A stretch of DNA of 8,804 nucleotides, from assembly GCA_947174225.1 (NCBI GenBank), contig CAMWIF010000092.1:1-8804 (forward strand). Reading direction: 5' to 3'. The position numbers and the translations under genes are program-made. Of this stretch, positions 1 through 6,200 are shown piece by piece; position 1 is the stretch's first letter; every line of letters starts with the position of its first letter. The notes under the pieces were generated by a model, which saw only the letters and a list, made by a program, of their open reading frames with translations, was not told the origin of the DNA and ran no database searches. This DNA is from an uncultured Porphyromonadaceae bacterium. Lineage in GTDB: Bacteria > Bacteroidota > Bacteroidia > Bacteroidales > Muribaculaceae.

Positions 1-1359
1 CGTCATATCACATTCCTCGACACTCCTGGCCATGAGGCATTTACCGCTATGCGTGCGCGTGGTGCTAAGGTCACCGACCTTGCCATCATCATCGTGGCTG
101 CCGACGACGACGTGATGCCCCAGACCGTTGAGGCTATCAACCACGCCTCAGCTGCCGGTGTGCCGATGGTGTTTGCAATCAATAAGATAGATAAACCTGC
201 CGCCAATCCCGACAATATAAAGAAGCAGCTCGCCAATATGAACTACCTCGTGGAGGATTGGGGTGGTAAATATCAGAGCCAGGACATCTCTGCCAAGAAG
301 GGTATAGGTGTAGAAGAGCTTATGGAGAAGGTGCTTCTCGAAGCTGAGATGCTTGAGCTTAAAGCAAATCCCAACCGTCTGGCAATAGGTTCCGTGATAG
401 AGTCAAGTCTCGACAAGGGTCGTGGCTATGTGGCTACGGTACTTGTGCAGAACGGCACACTCCGTGTGGGCGACGTAATCCTTGCCGGAACACATTACGG
501 TAAGATTAAGGCTATGTTCAACGAGCGTAACCAGCGCGTAAAGGAGGCAGGACCTTCCACTCCGGTGCTTATCCTCGGTATGAACGGTGCGCCTACAGCC
601 GGCGATACATTCAATGTGCTTGAGACTGAGCAGGAGGCGCGTGAAATCGCTGCCAAGCGTGAGCAGCTTCAGCGTGAGCTTGGTCTGCGCACCAAGAAGC
701 GTCCCGGTCTTGAGGAGCTTGGCCGTCGCCGTGCCCTCAACGACTTCCATGAGCTTAACCTCGTGGTCAAGGGCGATGTGGACGGTTCTGTGGAGGCTCT
801 TTCCGACTCTCTTATCAAGCTTTCTACTCCGGAGATTCAGGTCAATGTGCTCCACAAGGGCGTAGGTGCCATCTCCGAGAGCGACGTCACTTTGGCTGCC
901 GCTTCGGATGCCATCATAATCGGTTTCCAGGTTCGTCCTTCCGGCGCCGCGCGTAAGGAGGCTGAGAAGGAGGGTGTGGAGATCCGTCTCTACTCCGTTA
1001 TCTACAAGGCTATCGAAGAGGTCAAGGATGCTATGGAGGGTCTGCTTGCTCCTGAAATCAAGGAGGAGATCACGGGTACTGCCGAAGTGCTCCAGACCTA
1101 CCATATCTCGAAGGTGGGCACTATTGCGGGTGCTATCGTGCGTGACGGTAAGATCAAGCGTAGCAATAAGGTGCGTGTGATCCGCGACGGTATCGTAATC
1201 TACACGGGCGAGCTTGGGTCACTAAAGCGTTTCAAAGACGATGTTAAGGAAGTGGTCTCCGGCTATGACTGCGGTCTTTCCGTGGCAGGCTATAACGACA
1301 TCCGTGAGGGTGACCTTATCGAAGGCTACGAAGAGGTTGAGGTAAAGAAGACTCTCTGA
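1..1359 (+). CDS. infB: Translation initiation factor IF-2, C-terminal part (5' end outside window)
   Basis: IF-2 is the cytoplasmic GTPase that delivers formyl-Met-tRNA to the 30S subunit and promotes subunit joining. The reading frame is already open at base 1, so the N-terminal region, the P-loop (G1) and switch I lie outside the window; 452 codons remain. Numbering from the first visible codon, G3 (DTPGHE) is at about residues 7-12, G4 (NKID) at 61-64 and G5 (SAKKG) at 97-101. These are followed by the beta-barrel domain II (about 120-205), a linker helix, domain III (HELNLVVKGDVDGSVEAL, about 250-350) and the C2 domain that binds the formyl-Met-tRNA end (from about 359, including GYDCGLSV and ending in KKTL). 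All are close to the family consensus and there is no frameshift. The ATG at 49 is an internal methionine, not the start. folK follows after 16 nt, so the two are probably co-transcribed. Confidence 0.98.
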   Translation, partial: RHITFLDTPGHEAFTAMRARGAKVTDLAIIIVAADDDVMPQTVEAINHASAAGVPMVFAINKIDKPAANPDNIKKQLANMNYLVEDWGGKYQSQDISAKKGIGVEELMEKVLLEAEMLELKANPNRLAIGSVIESSLDKGRGYVATVLVQNGTLRVGDVILAGTHYGKIKAMFNERNQRVKEAGPSTPVLILGMNGAPTAGDTFNVLETEQEAREIAAKREQLQRELGLRTKKRPGLEELGRRRALNDFHELNLVVKGDVDGSVEALSDSLIKLSTPEIQVNVLHKGVGAISESDVTLAAASDAIIIGFQVRPSGAARKEAEKEGVEIRLYSVIYKAIEEVKDAMEGLLAPEIKEEITGTAEVLQTYHISKVGTIAGAIVRDGKIKRSNKVRVIRDGIVIYTGELGSLKRFKDDVKEVVSGYDCGLSVAGYNDIREGDLIEGYEEVEVKKTL

Positions 1360-1375
1360 TGAGCTATGTGTTCAG

Positions 1376-1813
1376 ATGGCAACAGTATTTGTTAACATCG
1401 GGAGCAATCTCGGCAACAAGCGACTCAACCTGTCGCGTGCAATGCGTGCGATAGGGGAGGAGTTTGGTGAATATGAAATAAGTCATGTGGTGGAGTCGGA
1501 GCCTTGGGGTTTCGATTCCACCCATTCTTTTTTGAATGTGGGGATGATGTTTTTCTCCGATCTTGAGCCTTTGGAGATTCTGCATCGTCTTCAGGCAATA
1601 GAACGCAGCATATCCACCGAGTCGCATAGAAAGGCTGATGGCACATATGCCGATCGTATTATCGACATAGACATTGTGGCGATTGACTATCTGGAGATTA
1701 ATACTCCTGAACTTACCGTGCCCCATCCCCATCTTTTGGAGCGCGAGTTCTTTTTGCGCCCGATGGCAGAGTTGGCACCGGGCTGGAGACATCCGGGATT
1801 AGTTGATAAATAG
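1376..1813 (+). CDS. folK: 2-amino-4-hydroxy-6-hydroxymethyldihydropteridine pyrophosphokinase (HPPK)
   Basis: HPPK transfers pyrophosphate from ATP to 6-hydroxymethyl-7,8-dihydropterin, the step before dihydropteroate synthase in folate synthesis. It is a soluble protein of 145 residues, slightly shorter than the E. coli enzyme. Family marks visible are the N-terminal GSNLG (residues 9-13), SEPWGF (41-46), FLN (52-54), E76 in the pterin/helix region, and the metal- and ATP-binding core R94-x2-D97-x-D99 in ADRIIDIDIV. The C-terminal VPHPHL (115-120) and RPMAELAP segments are also present. The residues before R94 (T-Y-A-D) differ from the usual HPPK signature, but the Arg and both Asp are kept. 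ATG 1376 is the only standard start near the N-terminal beta strand, and it has no Shine-Dalgarno sequence, as is usual in Bacteroidota. It lies 16 nt after infB and 34 nt before nudC, so a single transcript is likely. No other folate gene is in view. Confidence 0.95.
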   Translation: MATVFVNIGSNLGNKRLNLSRAMRAIGEEFGEYEISHVVESEPWGFDSTHSFLNVGMMFFSDLEPLEILHRLQAIERSISTESHRKADGTYADRIIDIDIVAIDYLEINTPELTVPHPHLLEREFFLRPMAELAPGWRHPGLVDK

Positions 1814-1816
1814 TAA

Positions 1817-1844
1817 GGTTTAGGGTTAAAGGTTTAGAGTTTAG
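1817..1844 (+). repeat. Four-unit tandem heptamer filling the folK-nudC gap
   Basis: The short gap between the folK stop and the nudC start is almost wholly made of four heptamers in exact register: GGTTTAG, GGTTAAA, GGTTTAG, AGTTTAG. Units 1 and 3 are identical; unit 2 differs at two positions and unit 4 at one. The unit resembles the plant-type telomere repeat, but that is surely coincidence on a bacterial chromosome. The repeat runs up to 3 nt before the nudC ATG, so it forms the leader just upstream of that start. It holds no Shine-Dalgarno motif and no hairpin that I can see. Slippage-prone spacer or degenerate intergenic repeat are both possible. Confidence 0.6.
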
Positions 1845-1847
1845 TTT

Positions 1848-2684
1848 ATGGAGAAGGTTATTTTGTATTCTGATTCTAAGGTGGTGCTTATTAGGAAAGC
1901 TGATGATAGCTATCGTTTGCCTGTAGCTGAGGAGGTAGGGTTTAATAAGAATGAGGCAGAGCTGTTCCGCTTTGCAGAATATGTGGCTGTACCCTTAAAT
2001 CTCTCTTCCTGTAAGTCATCCTTCAATATCACATTATCTGATGAGTTAATTTTTAATAGGCAATTCCCTAAGCCATCCTCTCTGAACTATGAGATTGTGG
2101 GACTGCGTGAGTCGTGGCAACTGCTTCCGGAAAAGGACTATCGAGCCGCCGCTAAAGGTGCCGAACTCCTCAATTGGAGCAATACCACACGCTTCTGTTC
2201 CACTTGTGGCACAAAACTGCGTCGAGCCTCAGATATAAGCAAAATCTGTCCGGAATGTAAACGCGAAGTGTTTCCTTCGCTCTGGCCTGCCATAGTGGTA
2301 CTTGTGATAAAAGAATCACCTGACGGGGATTCTTCTAAGGAGGAGGCATTGCTTGTACACGCCCGTACTCTCAGCCGCCCAACTGTTCAGACCCTTGTTG
2401 CCGGCTTTGTTGAGACCGGAGAGAGCTTGGAGGAATGTGTGGCTCGTGAAGTGAAAGAGGAGACCGACATTGAAATAGAGGATATCCGGTATGTAGGTAG
2501 CCAGTCGTGGCCCTTTCCTCATCAGCTTATGCTTGGGTTTACGGCACGATATAAGAGGGGTGAATTAAAATTCGCGGATGGTGAACTCACGGCGGGCGGT
2601 TTCTTCCGTAGGGATAACCTTCCCGATCTCCCTACGCTTCCGTCACTTTCCCGACGCATCATCAATGCTTGGTCGGGGATGTAA
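1848..2684 (+). CDS. nudC: NudC-type NADH pyrophosphatase / NAD-RNA decapping Nudix hydrolase
   Basis: NudC-family enzymes cleave NAD(H) to NMN(H) and AMP, and the E. coli member also removes NAD caps from RNA 5' ends. The 278-residue protein has the family layout. An N-terminal beta-rich domain (about 1-110) is followed by a zinc ribbon with C117, C120, C134 and C137, and then a Nudix domain. The Nudix box runs from G186 to I208 with E192, R200, E201, E204 and E205, so the catalytic Glu cluster is intact. Two deviations stand out: the box Gly is D207, and the NADH-specificity motif SQPWPFPxS reads SQSWPFPHQ at 218-226. E246 may be a further metal ligand. The protein is about 20 residues longer than in E. 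coli. ATG 1848 is preceded by a heptamer repeat rather than a ribosome-binding site. The first 90 or so codons look AT-richer than neighbouring genes. The family call is firm; substrate preference cannot be read from sequence. Confidence 0.93.
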   Translation: MEKVILYSDSKVVLIRKADDSYRLPVAEEVGFNKNEAELFRFAEYVAVPLNLSSCKSSFNITLSDELIFNRQFPKPSSLNYEIVGLRESWQLLPEKDYRAAAKGAELLNWSNTTRFCSTCGTKLRRASDISKICPECKREVFPSLWPAIVVLVIKESPDGDSSKEEALLVHARTLSRPTVQTLVAGFVETGESLEECVAREVKEETDIEIEDIRYVGSQSWPFPHQLMLGFTARYKRGELKFADGELTAGGFFRRDNLPDLPTLPSLSRRIINAWSGM

Positions 2685-2699
2685 GATTAGATGTAAGAT
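2678..2699 (+). repeat. 12-nt tandem duplication across the nudC stop codon
   Basis: GATGTAAGAT occurs at 2678-2687 and again at 2690-2699, a period of 12 nt (GATGTAAGATTA then GATGTAAGATCA). The first copy contains the nudC stop TAA (2682-2684); in the second copy the same TAA is out of use. A second short repeat, TCAATCG, follows at 2699-2705 and 2710-2716. This looks like a slippage duplication in a non-coding spacer with no visible function. Confidence 0.6.
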
Positions 2700-2706
2700 C
2701 AATCGA

Positions 2707-2731
2707 GTTTCAATCGGCTTTCGGATGAAAC
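2707..2731 (+). other. Small imperfect inverted repeat between nudC and the VanZ-like gene
   Basis: GTTTCAATC (2707-2715) can pair with GATGAAAC (2724-2731) as an 8-bp stem with one bulged A and an 8-nt loop. It sits in the 57-nt gap after nudC. No run of T follows it, so it is not a standard intrinsic terminator. It may be a weak RNA processing or attenuation hairpin, or chance. Confidence 0.3.
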
Positions 2732-2741
2732 CGCGAATTAT

Positions 2742-3230
2742 GTGAAAAACCTATCCTTTGAAACAAAATACGCATTAATTGTGTTAAATATTGTGAAAAC
2801 AAAACGAACGTTGCAGCGTTGGCCGCCGTGGATATTGACAATTATTGTATCTTTGGCAATCCTATATCTCACGCTCGTGCCCCAGCCGCTTCCGGACGAC
2901 ACTCCTAAGCTCTTCCCGGGTGCTGACAAAGTGGTTCACGCTCTGATGTTCGGTGGACTTACCTTTGTGATTCTCCTTGACCGGCAACGACGCGAGAATT
3001 ATCGGTTAAACGGAGCCGATAGCCAGAATACTTTTTGGCAGCCACTGTCAAAAAAGTTTGTATGGACTGTGGCAGCTGTTTCGGCACTGGCTGGAATCAT
3101 AATTGAGTGCTTGCAGTGGGTTATGGGATTAGGACGTGGATTCGAGGTGGGTGATATATTGGCTGACACCATCGGTTCGTTCGTTTTCGCTGCTCTTTGG
3201 TTAATTTTCCAGCATCACTGGATCGATTAA
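2742..3230 (+). CDS. VanZ-like integral membrane protein
   Basis: This is a small four-helix membrane protein of the VanZ-like family. VanZ itself gives low-level teicoplanin resistance, but most chromosomal relatives have no assigned role and no resistance should be inferred here. Likely membrane segments are at residues 30-48, 65-80, 107-127 and 139-156. Family marks are DKVVH (62-66) at the start of helix 2, E122-x2-Q125 at the end of helix 3, and R132-GFEVGD-138 leading into helix 4. The start is uncertain: GTG 2742 gives 162 residues, but GTG 2793 (beginning MKTKRTLQRWPPW) or TTG 2811 would place the basic N-terminus nearer helix 1 and drop an unremarkable 17-residue extension. The hydrophilic loop at about 81-105, between helices 2 and 3, is long. 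tamB begins 24 nt downstream, so co-transcription with envelope genes is likely. Confidence 0.85.
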   Translation: MKNLSFETKYALIVLNIVKTKRTLQRWPPWILTIIVSLAILYLTLVPQPLPDDTPKLFPGADKVVHALMFGGLTFVILLDRQRRENYRLNGADSQNTFWQPLSKKFVWTVAAVSALAGIIIECLQWVMGLGRGFEVGDILADTIGSFVFAALWLIFQHHWID

Positions 3231-3254
3231 AACAACATTTCAAACCTCCTGACT

Positions 3255-6200
3255 ATGATAGAAGAGGATAACGATAAACTTTCTTCCGAGAAAGCTCCTG
3301 CAAATCAGGATGCTCAGAATGTCGCGCCCGTAGAGAAGACTGCTCCGCAGGCGCAAGGAGAGACTGTAACGGAGGAAGATTCGACCGGAGATACTCCCAA
3401 GGAGGATGTCCCCAAAAAGAAAAAGAAACATAGGTGGCTGCGCATCACTTTAAGAGTGTTGCTGTGCCTCATTATACTCATACTTCTCATTCCCGTTCTC
3501 CTCTATGTGCCCCCGGTGCAGACTTTTGTCAAGAACATAGCTTGTAACGTAGTGCATAAGTCTACAGGTATGGACATCTCCATTGATAAGTTCAGACTCA
3601 AATGGCCCGTAGACATATCTCTTCAAGGAGTGACAATTGTGGAGGCTACGGGCGACACTATGGTAAATGCCCGTGAGGTGATAGCTGATGTGAAGCTGAT
3701 GCCTCTGCTCAATCTTGATGTGCAGATCAAGAGGCTGAGTCTTCTCGACGGCTATTATCGCATGCTCTCGCCCGACTCTTCGATGCTGTTGAAGCTGAAT
3801 GCCGGGTTGCTGACAGTTGATGACCAGTCGTCGGCGGATATGCGAGATATGCGCATAGTGCTTAACAAGGCATTGCTAAAGGATGGCAAGGTATCCCTCT
3901 TTATGGATGTATGGAAGCAACAGGCAAAGAGCGACACCACTTCCACACCTTTCTTTATAGCTGCTAACGACCTTACACTCGAAAATTTCACTTTCGGGAT
4001 GAGTATGCTCCCCACTATCGATACGCTTAACCTTGTGGCACAGTCGCTTAAAATCCGTAATGGCATTGTCGATTTGGGTAAGAACCAGATTACAGCCGAC
4101 TATCTCGGTGCGTCGGGTGGTAATGCCTTATATCTTACGCCTACTCCTGAATACATCGCTTCACATCCGGCTCCGGCACCCGACACCACAGCCGTGGCTG
4201 TAGCGTCACCTCCAATGATAATCAAGGGTGACACTGTGGAACTAACCTCTTTCAAGGCTTTATACGGAGTGAAGGATGCCAAGCCTCTTCCGGGGTTTGA
4301 TCCCTCTTATCTTGAGGTGTCGGATGTGAACGTATTGCTGCATAATTTCTATAATGCGTCATCTACACTTGAGTTGCCGATTATTTCTATGACAGCAAAG
4401 GAGCGCAGCGGACTCGAAATAGTACATGGTAGCGGCACCGTAGGAATTGATTCTACCGGTCTTGCATTGCGCGACCTCTCGATTGCTACTCCTTATTCTA
4501 CTCTTGGAGCTACTGCCGGATTACCGTTCGCCCTTATGGCACTTCAGCCTGACGCTCCGGTAAATGTAAAGGTGCAGGGTAATCTTGGTATACCCGACAT
4601 CGACGCCTTTATGCCGGATCTCGCGGTCTATACCCGTAAGCTTCCCCAGCGTTCACCATTAGGTCTGGATCTCGTGGCAGAAGGTAAACTTTCCGATGTC
4701 ACTATCTCTCAGTTCGCCGCAGATATGCCGGGTGTGTTCTCGCTTGCTGCCAAGGGAAAAGCTGCCAACGCGCTTGATTTCAAGAAACTTCGTGCTAACC
4801 TTGAATTTGACGGTTCGGTGGTGAATCCCGCTGTGGTAGATGGTCTGTTGGGTAATATAGGCTTCAAGATGCCACGTCTCCAACTGAAAGGAACTGCTTC
4901 TGCCGTTGAGGAGACCTATGGTGCGAATTTCAAACTGCTTACGTCGGTAGGCGATGTAGCAGCCGATGGGCATGTGAGTATGACAGCTGAATCTTACGAT
5001 GCCCGCGTTAACTTGACTCGTGTCAATGTGGCTCATTTCGCTCCCACACTCGGTGTGGGACCTGTCACAGCGTCGCTCCGTGCCAAAGGTGCCGGATTCA
5101 ATCCGGAGCGTCCTCGTGCTCATACGGATATTCAGCTCGACATTGCTTCGGTGGTGTATAATAAGCAGACCCTACGCAATATTGTGGCTGATATTCAGCT
5201 CCACAATGGCTTATATACAATTCAGGCTGTATCCAACAATGCCTTGGCTGACTTTAATATACAAGGTTCGGGTACTGTTGATCCTGACCTCTACACTTTT
5301 GATGTGAAGGGAGACCTCACACATCTTGACCTTCAGCAGCTTGGGATCACTCCCGATAAGAATGAGGGCAGAGGACAGATTGACATCAAGGGAACGGCAA
5401 GTCCCGCAAAATGGAACTATGACGTTGACCTCTCACTCCACGATATAAAGTGGACTGTCGCTGACCAGGTATACGATATACCGGGTGCGCTCGATGCAAA
5501 ATTCCGCTCTGGCCCTTTGAATGTGAATGCCACGGTTGATGCGCTCCTCACTTCTTTACGCTTCGACAGCTCTGTCGGACTTAAGCAGCTGATGTCAAGC
5601 TTCACAACCACTACCGACACTCTCAATCGTCAGATAAAAAATAAGTTTATCGACATAGATCACCTTCAGAACACCTTGCCTCCGTTTAATCTTGGCTTCA
5701 ATGCTTCGGGACGTGGCACGGTGGGACGTATCCTCAACACGATGGGTCTGACCACCGACACAATCTATGCGTCGTTTACTAATGATTCTCTCCTATATGG
5801 CGATGCCGGCGTGCGTAATATGTCTAACGGCTCTATGCGAGCCGACACCTTGACCTTGCATCTCTCGCAACGTGGCAGCCTGCTTGATTATAAACTGCAT
5901 ATGGGTAACCGGCCCAATAACCCTATAGCTGAGTTTGCCGATGTCAATCTCAACGGCTATGTAGGCTCCAACCGTGTGCTTCTTTCACTCACGCAGAAAA
6001 ACCAGAAAGGGAAGACCGGTTATCGCCTCGGTATGACAGCGTCATATGTAGACTCGGTTGCTACCGTCCACTTCACCCCTCTGAAGGCTACCATTGCTTA
6101 TCTTCCTTGGCAGTTCAATGCCGACAACCACGTGGATGTGAATGTTATCAGCCGTCGTATCGTGGCTGACCTCCGTGCTAACAGTAACGAGAGCAGCATA

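Noticed and set aside
403..1104. Long open frame of 233 codons on the - strand inside infB
   Set aside because: It lies wholly opposite a highly conserved IF-2 coding region; its translation is Leu/Thr/His-rich with no family resemblance. It arises from codon bias on the coding strand.
1359..1451. ATG overlapping the infB stop (TGATG) that could suggest a translationally coupled start
   Set aside because: The frame closes after about 30 codons within folK and is not the folK frame; folK begins at 1376.
1817..1844. G-quadruplex in the GGTTTAG heptamers
   Set aside because: Only three G runs of two or more are present, because the fourth unit begins with AG, so an intramolecular quadruplex is not supported.
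2752..2760. TATCCTTTG, close to the Bacteroides -7 promoter element TAnnTTTG
   Set aside because: It has one base too many between the halves, and no TTTG element sits at the expected distance upstream. It would only make sense if the VanZ-like gene started at 2793 or later.
2742..3230. Reading the VanZ-like gene as a glycopeptide resistance gene
   Set aside because: There are no vanHAX or regulatory genes nearby, and VanZ-like proteins are widespread in Bacteroidota without such a role.
4659..5123. 154-codon open frame on the - strand inside tamB
   Set aside because: It is antisense to a continuous coding frame, with composition expected of a shadow and no recognisable domain.
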